From assembly GCA_041744375.1 (NCBI GenBank), contig JBGTLA010000099.1, positions 1-19,437 of the forward strand: a DNA stretch of 19,437 nucleotides, read 5' to 3'. The DNA is from JBGTLA01 sp041744375 (GTDB taxonomy: Bacteria > Actinomycetota > Acidimicrobiia > Spongiisociales > ZC4RG35). Each line of letters begins with the position of its first letter. Position 1 is the first letter of the stretch. The notes under the pieces were generated by a model. It did not search any database, was not told the DNA's origin, and saw only the letters and a program-made list of their open reading frames with translations. Position numbers and translations under genes: made by a program. Positions 1 through 6,547 of the stretch are shown here, one piece after another.

Positions 1-623
1 GCCTGCCTGTCGACGTAGCCGCCGGCGAGGAGGAAGCAAGCGAGCACGAACTGGGCGAGGCCTCCGCCCCGGGCCATGGCGCCGGGCAGAGCCGCCCGGT
101 AGAGGTCGGCCAACACCGAACGTGCACCCGGATAGACGCCCATGGCCTGGCGTTCCTGGCGAGCATCCTCGAGGGCGAAGAAGACCCCTTCGGTGACGGG
201 CCCGCCGGCCCTCTCCAACGCCGTCAGCAGGTCGACCGGTTCGTCAACCGGGGCGACCACCTCCGACGCCTCGTCTCCTTCCGAACGGGGCCAGTCGGAG
301 GGGATGGGTCGGCGCTCGTCGAGGTCGGTGGCCACGAGATGAACCACCTCGTGGAGAGCGGAGGCGAGAGCGACCTCGTCGGGAGTGACGGGTGCGTTGC
401 GGTTGTAGGCGGCCTGGAAGACGCGCGGGTCGCACACGACTTCGTCCTGGGACGACGAGGCGGCCGAACCGAGACGGACCCGCAACTCGTCGTTGCCCGA
501 CAGGGCGCGGGCGAAGCGGGTGATGGCCGGTGCCACCCGCTGATAGCGCGCCACCACCGACTCCACCGCCCGATCTTCGGGCTGGAGCAGATCCTGGAGC
601 ATCGTTTCGTCTCGCCCACGCAT
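1..623 (-). CDS. Putative HExxH metallopeptidase-like protein (possibly VWA-associated), partial
   Basis: This leftward gene starts with ATG at 623 and runs off the left edge, so about 207 N-terminal residues are visible. A purine-rich GAGGGG lies just upstream of the start; a second in-frame ATG lies at 602. Two motifs stand out: HEVVH at residues 91-95, a possible zinc-binding HExxH, and LEDARQERQ at about 151-159. An HExxH followed by an acidic E-D-x-R-x-E motif is, as far as I recall, typical of the putative metallopeptidase domain joined to a C-terminal VWA-like domain in CobT/NorD-like proteins. Any VWA part would lie beyond the window. No signal peptide is visible; a hydrophobic stretch near residues 190-203 may be a buried helix. 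The substrate is unknown. The gene is divergent from the M16 peptidase across 74 bp. Confidence 0.6.
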   Translation of the reverse strand, partial: MRGRDETMLQDLLQPEDRAVESVVARYQRVAPAITRFARALSGNDELRVRLGSAASSSQDEVVCDPRVFQAAYNRNAPVTPDEVALASALHEVVHLVATDLDERRPIPSDWPRSEGDEASEVVAPVDEPVDLLTALERAGGPVTEGVFFALEDARQERQAMGVYPGARSVLADLYRAALPGAMARGGGLAQFVLACFLLAGGYVDRQ

Positions 624-685
624 AGCCCCTCATCTTCCCACACTCCCCGCCGGGCCCCATCGGCGGGCATCTGCGCTCCCGGCCG

Positions 686-691
686 TACAAT
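686..691 (+). promoter_or_regulatory. -10 box TACAAT of a leaderless promoter for the M16 peptidase
   Basis: TACAAT ends six bases before the ATG at 698. That places the expected transcription start at or next to the start codon. No Shine-Dalgarno sequence and no clear -35 box are seen. The spacing matches leaderless actinobacterial genes. Confidence 0.55.
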
Positions 692-697
692 CGCGCC

Positions 698-1951
698 ATG
701 CACTATGACCTCACCGTTCTCCCCAATGGTCTGCGGGTGATCACCGAAGAGATGCCGTCGCTACGGTCTGTGGCCGTTGGATGTTGGGTAGACACCGGCA
801 CCCGCGACGAAGAACCGCCCGAAGCGGGGGCCTCACACTTCCTCGAGCATCTCCTCTTCAAGGGCTCTGACCAACTCTCGGCCCGCGTCATCGCCGAGAC
901 CTTCGACGCCATCGGGGCCGAGTCGAATGCGTTCACCTCCAAGGACTACACGTGCTATTGGGCGAGACTCCTCGACCAGGACCTGGCGACCGGTCTCGAA
1001 GTACTGGCCGAGATGTTGCAGCGTCCTGCGTTTCGCCCCAAAGAGATCGACGCCGAGCGTCAGGTCGTCGTCGAAGAGATCAACATGAATGAAGACGACC
1101 CCTCGGACGTGGCCTTCGAGGAATTCACCCAGGCTGTCTTCGAAGACCACCCCCTCGAAGCGCCGGTGCTCGGCACCCGGGCCTCGATCCGGGAGATGAC
1201 ACGCGACGACATCGCCGGCTACTGGGGACGTCGCTACACGGCCGGATCGACGGTGGTGGCGATGGCCGGGTCCGTGGACCACGACCAGGTCGTCAAGCTG
1301 GTGGACTCCTTGTTCGGCGACTGGTCGGGAGACGCCCTCGATCATCACACCGCCCCGTCCGAGCCCCGACCGCAGGTCCGGGTGGTGGAGCGTGACACCG
1401 AGCAGGCCCATTTGGTCATCGGAGGCTCCGGAATCGATCGGGCCGACGAGCGGCGTTGGGCGTTCCAGGTCCTCCACCATGTATTGGGCGGCGGCATGTC
1501 GTCGCGATTGTTCGAAGAGATCCGGGAGCAACGGGGCCTCGCCTACGCCGTCTACAGCTTCCGCATGGCCCATGTCGACGCCGGAGCGTGGGGCGTATAC
1601 GTCGGAACCACCCCGGGCAAGGCGGCTACCGCCTTGGAGCTCATCGAGACCGAAATCCAAAGCGTCATCGATGGCGGCATCACCGCCGCCGAACTGGAAC
1701 GAGCCCAGGGCGCCATGCGGGGCTCCTTGGCGCTGGCGCTGGAGGACCCCAACAGTCGGATGGTGCGCCTGGGCCGCGACGAACTGACCGGCGCCCCCCA
1801 TCAATCGGTCGACGAGCGGCTGGCCGAGCTGGACGCCGTCACCCTCGACGACATCCAGCGAGTAGCCACCGAGGTCCTGGTGGGCACGCGCGTGATGGGA
1901 GCGGTCGGTCCCTTCACCCCCTCAGACCTCGAGAGCTTCGTCGGCCTGTGA
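698..1951 (+). CDS. M16 family zinc metallopeptidase (processing-peptidase-like)
   Basis: The 417-residue protein belongs to the single-chain M16B group of inverzincin peptidases, related to mitochondrial processing peptidase beta and Bacillus YmxG/MlpA. The inverted zinc motif HFLEH is at residues 47-51, with the third ligand expected in the V-V-E-E segment near 126-127. The first domain covers about 1-200. The second carries the family hallmark from GGGMSSRLF through IREQRGLAYAVYS, which holds the substrate-binding Arg/Tyr region. There is no signal peptide, so it is probably cytoplasmic. It starts directly after a -10 box and seems leaderless. In many actinobacteria and firmicutes this family sits near pnp, dapA and RNase J genes, and dapA and rnj follow here about 1.8 kb downstream. 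The physiological substrate is not known. Confidence 0.93.
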   Translation: MHYDLTVLPNGLRVITEEMPSLRSVAVGCWVDTGTRDEEPPEAGASHFLEHLLFKGSDQLSARVIAETFDAIGAESNAFTSKDYTCYWARLLDQDLATGLEVLAEMLQRPAFRPKEIDAERQVVVEEINMNEDDPSDVAFEEFTQAVFEDHPLEAPVLGTRASIREMTRDDIAGYWGRRYTAGSTVVAMAGSVDHDQVVKLVDSLFGDWSGDALDHHTAPSEPRPQVRVVERDTEQAHLVIGGSGIDRADERRWAFQVLHHVLGGGMSSRLFEEIREQRGLAYAVYSFRMAHVDAGAWGVYVGTTPGKAATALELIETEIQSVIDGGITAAELERAQGAMRGSLALALEDPNSRMVRLGRDELTGAPHQSVDERLAELDAVTLDDIQRVATEVLVGTRVMGAVGPFTPSDLESFVGL

Positions 1952-1970
1952 GGCGAGCGGCAGTGCCTGT

Positions 1971-2336
1971 TCAAGCCAGCTGGTCGACCTCGACGAACTG
2001 AGAGAGGACCAAACCGTAGGCCAGGGCCGCCACCCCCACCGCGGCGGCCAGATGCCAGATGGGCCGCCGCAGCCGGGTGGCCCACGAGGCCGTTCCGACC
2101 CCCAGCATCAGCCAAATGCCGATGTCCAGAGGCCAGGCGATGGGGAGACCGCCACCGATGACTCCGAACAGTGCCGATGCGGGGGCTGCCGCGTAGAAGA
2201 GCCACAATCCCGAGCCGTGCGACAGGACGAGCCACAGACCGAGGGTTCCGACGGCGAGGGCTGCCCCCAAGAGGGCGAGCGCCGCCAGCACTGCGCTCCG
2301 ACAGCCGACGCCGTCGTCGACGTCGGGGACGGTCAC
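1971..2336 (-). CDS. Small four-helix membrane protein, unknown function
   Basis: A GTG start at 2336 overlaps the stop of the upstream cyclophilin gene as GTGA, so the two are probably translationally coupled. The 121-residue protein has about four hydrophobic segments (roughly 15-40, 44-66, 70-89 and 93-114), separated by short loops with an R-L-R-R basic patch near 88-91. It should sit in the cytoplasmic membrane. No catalytic motif or named family is recognised. It converges on the M16 gene with a 19-bp gap and no clear terminator hairpin. The tight overlap and the spaced hydrophobic segments support a real gene; the function is open. Confidence 0.7.
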   Translation of the reverse strand: MTVPDVDDGVGCRSAVLAALALLGAALAVGTLGLWLVLSHGSGLWLFYAAAPASALFGVIGGGLPIAWPLDIGIWLMLGVGTASWATRLRRPIWHLAAAVGVAALAYGLVLSQFVEVDQLA

Positions 2337-2839
2337 TTCTCGGTGATCTCCACCGACTGGATGACCGCGTCCTCTGTGGGTCTCTCGCCGGCTCGGGGGA
2401 GGGCGGCGATGACGTCGACGGCATCCATGCCGTCGGTCACCCGCCCGAAGATGGTGTAGGAGTGGGGAAGGCCCACGTCGGCCAGGCAGATGAAGAACTG
2501 ACTGCCGTTGGTGTTGGGCCCGGCGTTGGCCATGGCCACCGTTCCCCGCGCATAGGCGCCGTCGCCTTCCAGCTCGTCGCGGAAGGTGTAACCGGGCCCG
2601 CCCCGGCCCGTACCGGTCGGGTCGCCTCCTTGGGCGACGAAACCGGGCACCACCCGGTGGAAGATGACGCCGTCGTAGTAGCCGTCGCGAGCCAAGAATA
2701 CGAAGTTGTTGACGGTTTGCGGGGCACGGGCTGCGTCGAACTCGATGGTTATGTCACCGTGGTTTGTGCCGAGGGTCGCCACATAGGTGACATCGAGATC
2801 GATGGTCAGGTCGGGTGCGCTGTCGTACTGGTTGGCCAC
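2333..2839 (-). CDS. Cyclophilin-type peptidyl-prolyl cis-trans isomerase
   Basis: The 168-residue protein is a single cyclophilin domain that would catalyse cis-trans isomerisation of proline peptide bonds. Family motifs are present in order: APQTVNNF (39-46), FHRVVPGFVAQGGD (60-73) with the catalytic Arg at 62 and Gln at 70, then the MANAGPNTNGSQFFI block, and a terminal SYTIFGRV. The segment before the last motif lacks the Trp found in human CypA, as in many bacterial cyclophilins. There is no signal peptide, so it should be cytosolic. The start is GTG at 2839, with AGGGAG some 6-11 nt upstream. It is followed by an overlapping membrane-protein gene and preceded, on the same strand after 69 bp, by a META lipoprotein gene. 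I give no gene symbol because ppiA/ppiB naming cannot be decided here. Confidence 0.95.
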   Translation of the reverse strand: MANQYDSAPDLTIDLDVTYVATLGTNHGDITIEFDAARAPQTVNNFVFLARDGYYDGVIFHRVVPGFVAQGGDPTGTGRGGPGYTFRDELEGDGAYARGTVAMANAGPNTNGSQFFICLADVGLPHSYTIFGRVTDGMDAVDVIAALPRAGERPTEDAVIQSVEITEK

Positions 2840-2908
2840 GGGAGTCTCCCTGGGTATGCGTGCGCTTCAGCATGGCAGCAGTGTGCGCCCAAGCGGAAGC
2901 CCGACCCC

Positions 2909-3694
2909 TCAATGGCGGGTGGCGGTCAGGTAGCGCCCGCCTTGAGCCGTGAACTGTACGGTGTCGCCGCTGCCCTCGACCACGAAACCCGATCCGAGGA
3001 CGTCGAGGATGTGCTCGTCCTGGGTAGTCGGCCCGTCGCCACACTCGGCGGTGGTCTCGATCTCCGTGGCGAATGCCTCATCGCCGACGACGGCGAGGGC
3101 GGCCGTGAACGGACGGCAGCCAGTGTCGCCGGACACCTCTCCGTCGGGAGCGAACACGAGCGTCGGCTCTCCCTCGATCTCTCGGGCGGCGTTGCCCTCC
3201 CCGTAACCCGTGACGGCCCATTCCCCCTCGAGCAGTGATGCGTCGAGTACTTCGAGAGGGGTGAAGGCGAGCACAGCGTCGTCGGAGTCGAGCACAAGGC
3301 GCCCCTCGTCGAGAGCGGCTCGCTCCAGGGTCGGCAGCGCCCTGAAGAGAGCTTCCTCGGCCGCCATCACCGCCGGTTCGCACAGCATGGCGGTGGCGGC
3401 GAGCTCGGCCCCCAGGTCGAAGATACCGGCCACGAGCTGGTAGTCGGCCGCATAGGAGTTGCAGGTGGAGCGCCCCCGCAGCGTGCCGTCGCCGCCGAGG
3501 GAGAGGGTGATGCGATGGCCTTCCACGAACGGGAACGGCTCGCCCAGAACACGACCCGAGTCGAGCAGCCAGTGCCCGGCGACGTCGTCGAGGTCGAGGC
3601 CACCCTCCGGAGGAATACATGCCGTCACGGCCACCGCCGCCACCACGAGGAGATGAACGGCCCGAAAGCGTCTAGAGAGATGGGATCTGGTCAT
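2909..3694 (-). CDS. Lipoprotein with two META/HslJ-like domains
   Basis: The chosen start is ATG at 3694, giving 261 residues. It yields an ideal lipoprotein signal: basic N-region, hydrophobic core at about 12-23, and a lipobox V-T-A-C with the lipidated Cys at 26. A longer frame opens with GTG at 3754 but would overlap the dapA start and put 20 odd residues before the signal. The mature part holds a META (DUF306/HslJ-like) domain at about 33-147, with the typical G-x-W-x-L opening, the S-T-C-N-S-Y motif and a later M-L-C-E. A second, weaker copy follows (about 153-261), with G-E-W-A-V, a G-C-R-P-F and an A-E-C-G. META proteins are envelope proteins linked to stress or drug tolerance in some bacteria; the role here is unknown. 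The gene is divergent from dapA. Confidence 0.85.
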   Translation of the reverse strand: MTRSHLSRRFRAVHLLVVAAVAVTACIPPEGGLDLDDVAGHWLLDSGRVLGEPFPFVEGHRITLSLGGDGTLRGRSTCNSYAADYQLVAGIFDLGAELAATAMLCEPAVMAAEEALFRALPTLERAALDEGRLVLDSDDAVLAFTPLEVLDASLLEGEWAVTGYGEGNAAREIEGEPTLVFAPDGEVSGDTGCRPFTAALAVVGDEAFATEIETTAECGDGPTTQDEHILDVLGSGFVVEGSGDTVQFTAQGGRYLTATRH

Positions 3695-3705
3695 GGCGAG
3701 GTCCA

Positions 3706-3711
3706 ACGGTA
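3706..3711 (-). promoter_or_regulatory. Possible -10 box TACCGT for the META lipoprotein
   Basis: Read on the minus strand, TACCGT lies 11 bases before the ATG at 3694. It fits the TAnnnT pattern and would give a leader of only a few bases. No Shine-Dalgarno sequence is visible for this gene. The evidence is weak on its own. Confidence 0.3.
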
Positions 3712-3730
3712 GGCGGGCGGGCCGAGCAGG

Positions 3731-3736
3731 TAACCT
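3731..3736 (+). promoter_or_regulatory. -10 box TAACCT of a leaderless promoter for dapA
   Basis: TAACCT ends seven bases before the GTG at 3744, the spacing expected when transcription starts on the start codon itself. There is no convincing Shine-Dalgarno or -35 sequence. The box supports GTG at 3744 as the dapA start over the in-frame ATG at 3693. Confidence 0.5.
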
Positions 3737-3743
3737 TGGACCC

Positions 3744-4646
3744 GTGACGTTCACTCACTCACCGGCACCCCTGGGCCGGGTACTGACAGCCATGATCACG
3801 CCGTTCACCGCAGCGGGCGAAGTCGATCACGAACAGGCCTGGCGGCTGGCACGGTTCCTCTCCGAGCACGGGTCGGACGGTCTCGTCGTGACGGGAACGA
3901 CCGGGGAATCGCCCACCCTGAGTTTCGAAGAGAAGCTGGCGTTGTATCGCACCGTGGTGGAAGCAGTGGAGAACAAGGACACCGTCGTCGTGGCCGGCAC
4001 CGGAACGTACGACACGGCCGAGTCGGTTCGCCTGTCGAGACAAGCGGCCCACGCCGGCGTCGATGCCATCATGGCGGTCACCCCCTACTACTCCCGTCCC
4101 GGCCAGAAGGGCCTCGTCGCCCATTTCGAGGCGATCGCCGATGCCACCGAGCTGCCCGTCGTGATCTACAACATCCCCGGCCGTACCTCCCGACTGATCG
4201 AGCTGCCCACCCTCGCCAGACTGGCCGCCCACCCACGGATCGTGGCCACCAAGGATGCGGTGATGGACGTCGACTTCACCAGCGCCACCATCTCGGGCGT
4301 GCCCGAGCTGGCTGTGTACTCGGGACAAGACTCGTATACCCTTCCCATGATGGCGGTGGGAGCCATCGGGGTGATCTCGGTCATCAGCCACCTGGCGGGC
4401 GACGAAGTGGCGGCGATGGTGGCGGCAGTCGACAAGAGCGATCTGACCGAGGCACGCCGGCTTCACCACGCCTTGCTTCCGCTGTGTGAGGCGTGTTTCA
4501 TGGAGTCGAACCCTTCGCCCGTGAAGGCTGCGCTCACTTCTCTGTGGGAGCCCGTGGGCGAGCCACGGCTGCCCCTGACACCGGCCGAACCCGCCACGGT
4601 GGCTGCCATCGAAGCGGCCCTGGGCGAGCTCCGCTCGTCCCCCTGA
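3744..4646 (+). CDS. dapA: 4-hydroxy-tetrahydrodipicolinate synthase
   Basis: DapA condenses pyruvate with aspartate semialdehyde, the first committed step of diaminopimelate/lysine synthesis, in the cytosol. From GTG at 3744 the protein has 300 residues, the usual size, and forms one TIM barrel. Visible active-site features: the GTTGESPTL loop with Thr 53/54, the conserved Tyr 116 in the TPYY motif, the catalytic Tyr 142 and Arg 147 in YNIPGRT, and the Schiff-base Lys 170 in ATKDAV. The reading frame extends upstream to ATG at 3693, but that would add non-family residues and overlap the divergent lipoprotein start. The related pyruvate aldolases NanA and KDG aldolase share the fold, but motif details and linkage to RNase J favour DapA. 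rnj follows after 61 bp, as in actinomycetes. Confidence 0.95.
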   Translation: MTFTHSPAPLGRVLTAMITPFTAAGEVDHEQAWRLARFLSEHGSDGLVVTGTTGESPTLSFEEKLALYRTVVEAVENKDTVVVAGTGTYDTAESVRLSRQAAHAGVDAIMAVTPYYSRPGQKGLVAHFEAIADATELPVVIYNIPGRTSRLIELPTLARLAAHPRIVATKDAVMDVDFTSATISGVPELAVYSGQDSYTLPMMAVGAIGVISVISHLAGDEVAAMVAAVDKSDLTEARRLHHALLPLCEACFMESNPSPVKAALTSLWEPVGEPRLPLTPAEPATVAAIEAALGELRSSP

Positions 4647-4678
4647 CACTCGTTCCCGACCCGAGAGACATCACACCC

Positions 4679-4711
4679 ATGAACTCCTGCATCTGGCGAC
4701 CACGCTCATGA
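4679..4711 (+). other. Possible 10-codon leader peptide overlapping the rnj start
   Basis: An ATG at 4679 opens a ten-residue frame (MNSCIWRPRS) whose TGA overlaps the rnj ATG as ATGA. There is no ribosome binding site near the rnj start itself, so translation of this mini-frame could hand ribosomes to rnj. Only a weak GAGAGA lies upstream of the mini-frame. It may be chance: the ATGA junction is the only support. Confidence 0.2.
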
Positions 4712-6342
4712 GCGTCTCCGTGACATTCCTCGGCGGCCTGGGGGAAATCGGCCGCAACTGCGCCGCCCTCGAGATCGATGGGAAGATCTGTCTGATCGAC
4801 TGCGGTCTCATGTTCCCCGAAGAAGACATGCTCGGCGTCGACTTGGTCTTCCCCGACTGGTCGTGGTTGGTGGATCGACGTGAGGACGTCGAGTTCGTCG
4901 TCTTGACTCACGGGCACGAAGACCATATGGGGGCTCTCGCCTACTTCCTGCGGGATATCAACGTCCCCATCTACGGGTCCCGTCTCAGCACCGAGATGGC
5001 CAAGGGCCGCATCGAAGAGATGGGCATGGACGCCCAACTCCATCCGGTGGTGCTGGGGGAGTGGCGCAAGCACGGACCGTTCAAGTTCAAGCTGATCCGG
5101 GTGAGCCATTCGATACCCGACGCCACCGGCATCGCCTTCGATACGCCGGAGGGGCTCATCGTCCATTCCGGCGACTTCAAGCTCGATCCGACACCCATCG
5201 ACGGCCAGCCGACCGACCTCCCAGCCTTCGCCGAGCTGGGCAAGAAAGGCGTGCGGTTGCTCCTCTCGGATTCGACCAACGCCGAGGAGCCGGGATTCGT
5301 GCCTTCGGAGGCCTCGCTGGGCAAACCGATCGCCGACGTGATCCGGGCTGCCCCCGGAAGGGTGATCGCCGCCTGCTTCTCGTCGCACGTCCACCGGGTG
5401 CAACAGATCGTCGACGCCGGACTGGCCGCCAACCGCAAGATCGCCTTCTTCGGCCGCTCGATGCACCGCAACACCACGGTGGCGCACGAGTGCGGCTTCC
5501 TCACCCTGCCCGAGAAGGAAGTCGTCGACATCAAGGATCTGCTGGAGTTGCCACCCGAGCGTCAGCTCCTCATCACCACGGGGAGCCAGGGGGAGCCGTT
5601 CGCCGCCCTCTCCCTCATGTCTCGCAATCGCCACAAGTTCGTCGAGGTGAAAGAGGGCGACACGATCCTCATCTCCGCCAAGCCGATACCCGGCAACGAG
5701 ACGGCCGTCTCCAAGGTCATCAGCCGTCTCACCCGGTTGGGTGCCAACGTGATCCACGGGCGCAACGCCGCCGTCCACGTCTCCGGGCACGCCGCCCGCG
5801 ATGAGTTGCTGACGTTCCTCAATGTCGTTCGCCCCCAGGCCATGGTTCCGGTGCACGGCGAATACCGGCACATGCATGCCCATGCGGCGCTGGCCCGGCG
5901 GATGGGGGTCCCGGCCGTGGATGTGCTCGAGGACGGCGACAAGGTCATCATCGACGGCAAGAAGACAAAGGTGGTCAGACGGGCGGTGCCGGCCGGATAT
6001 GTCTACCTCGATGGAGCCAGTTTCGGCGATGTGCAGAGCGGGGTGCTGCGCGACCGCTCCCATCTGGCCGACGAAGGGGTGGTCGTGGTCACGGTGGGGA
6101 TCGATCGGGACGCCAACGTGGTGTACGGGCCCGACCTCGACAGCCATGGGCTCATGGACGATCCCGAGATCGTGCTAGGCAAGGCAGCCGAAGCAGTCCG
6201 TCAGGCCCTGGCCGAAGGCATCAGCGACGCCGAAGACGGGATGAACGGCATCCAGCGCCTCGTCCGCCAGGCCACCGCCCGCGTCATCCGCGCCGAGGTC
6301 AGTCGCAAGCCGGTGGTCATCCCCGTCGTATTCCAGCTCTGA
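4708..6342 (+). CDS. rnj: Ribonuclease J (metallo-beta-lactamase/beta-CASP RNase)
   Basis: The 544-residue protein is an RNase J, a zinc-dependent enzyme with 5'-3' exonuclease and endonuclease activity in RNA maturation and decay. The N-terminal GGLGEIGRN motif precedes the metal-binding HGHEDH at 68-73 (His 68, His 70, Asp 72, His 73). Further ligands are His 134 in RVSHSIPD and Asp 156 in HSGDFKLD. The beta-CASP insert begins around the SDSTNAE motif and includes the TTGSQGEP motif. The lactamase domain resumes with HVSGHAARDE and PVHGEYRH, followed by the C-terminal domain. Length is close to the family norm of about 550. dapA lies 61 bp upstream and ftsK downstream, the order known in actinomycetes. 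No Shine-Dalgarno is seen at this ATG. Confidence 0.96.
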   Translation: MSVSVTFLGGLGEIGRNCAALEIDGKICLIDCGLMFPEEDMLGVDLVFPDWSWLVDRREDVEFVVLTHGHEDHMGALAYFLRDINVPIYGSRLSTEMAKGRIEEMGMDAQLHPVVLGEWRKHGPFKFKLIRVSHSIPDATGIAFDTPEGLIVHSGDFKLDPTPIDGQPTDLPAFAELGKKGVRLLLSDSTNAEEPGFVPSEASLGKPIADVIRAAPGRVIAACFSSHVHRVQQIVDAGLAANRKIAFFGRSMHRNTTVAHECGFLTLPEKEVVDIKDLLELPPERQLLITTGSQGEPFAALSLMSRNRHKFVEVKEGDTILISAKPIPGNETAVSKVISRLTRLGANVIHGRNAAVHVSGHAARDELLTFLNVVRPQAMVPVHGEYRHMHAHAALARRMGVPAVDVLEDGDKVIIDGKKTKVVRRAVPAGYVYLDGASFGDVQSGVLRDRSHLADEGVVVVTVGIDRDANVVYGPDLDSHGLMDDPEIVLGKAAEAVRQALAEGISDAEDGMNGIQRLVRQATARVIRAEVSRKPVVIPVVFQL

Positions 6343-6406
6343 GTCCCTCAAGACGGAAGTCGGGCGCCTTCGCTCTATCCCCGGTCACCTCTCCTCGGGC
6401 CTGCGC

Positions 6407-6497
6407 AGTCGGAAGTAGGGCACGTCCGCCGGTCCTGTCTTCCGTCCTCCGTTTTCCGTCCTCCGTTTTTCCGTCCTCCGACTTGCGACTTCCGACT
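6407..6497. repeat. Intergenic repeat cluster: 10-bp inverted repeat enclosing three 12-bp tandem copies
   Basis: In the gap between rnj and ftsK, AGTCGGAAGT (6407-6416) is exactly mirrored by ACTTCCGACT (6488-6497). Between them, TTCCGTCCTCCG occurs three times without mismatch, at 6440-6451, 6454-6465 and 6469-6480, separated only by TT and TTT. Related fragments (ACGGAAGTCGGGC near 6353, GACTTGCGACTTCC near 6480) suggest a low-complexity family built on GGAAGT/GGA(G)GAC units. It codes for nothing evident. It could be a regulatory, structural or slipped-strand repeat, or a short interspersed element. Confidence 0.8.
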
Positions 6498-6509
6498 CAG
6501 GAACAAACG

Positions 6510-6538
6510 TTGTTGACGCTGGCGGGGACGGGTAACGT
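6510..6538 (+). promoter_or_regulatory. Promoter of ftsK (TTGTTG - 17 nt - TAACGT)
   Basis: TTGTTG at 6510-6515 and TAACGT at 6533-6538 are separated by 17 bases, the ideal spacing. The -10 box ends nine bases before the ATG at 6548, so the leader would be only a few bases. A second TTGACG at 6513 overlaps the -35 but would leave only 14 bases. Confidence 0.5.
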
Positions 6539-6547
6539 GACCAGTTC

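Noticed and set aside
1952..1970. Gap between the convergent M16 and membrane-protein genes, inspected for a bidirectional terminator
   Set aside because: The 19 bases contain no stable inverted repeat or T-run.
2171..3238. Plus-strand open frame of about 355 codons opposite the membrane protein, cyclophilin and META genes
   Set aside because: Antisense to genes with clear cyclophilin and lipobox/META motifs; no motif of its own.
3693..3743. Upstream extension of dapA to ATG 3693
   Set aside because: The added residues are basic, low-complexity and not part of DapA. The extension overlaps the divergent lipoprotein start, and a -10 box lies inside it.
4534..6147. Long open frame antisense to dapA end and rnj (about 537 codons)
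   Set aside because: It mirrors the codon structure of the real genes in high-GC DNA. Its translation is rich in H, G, V and D with no domain, while the plus strand has clear RNase J motifs.
6440..6480. Tandem copies considered as a CRISPR array
   Set aside because: Units are 12 bp with 2-3 bp linkers, far too short for repeat-spacer structure, and no cas gene is present.
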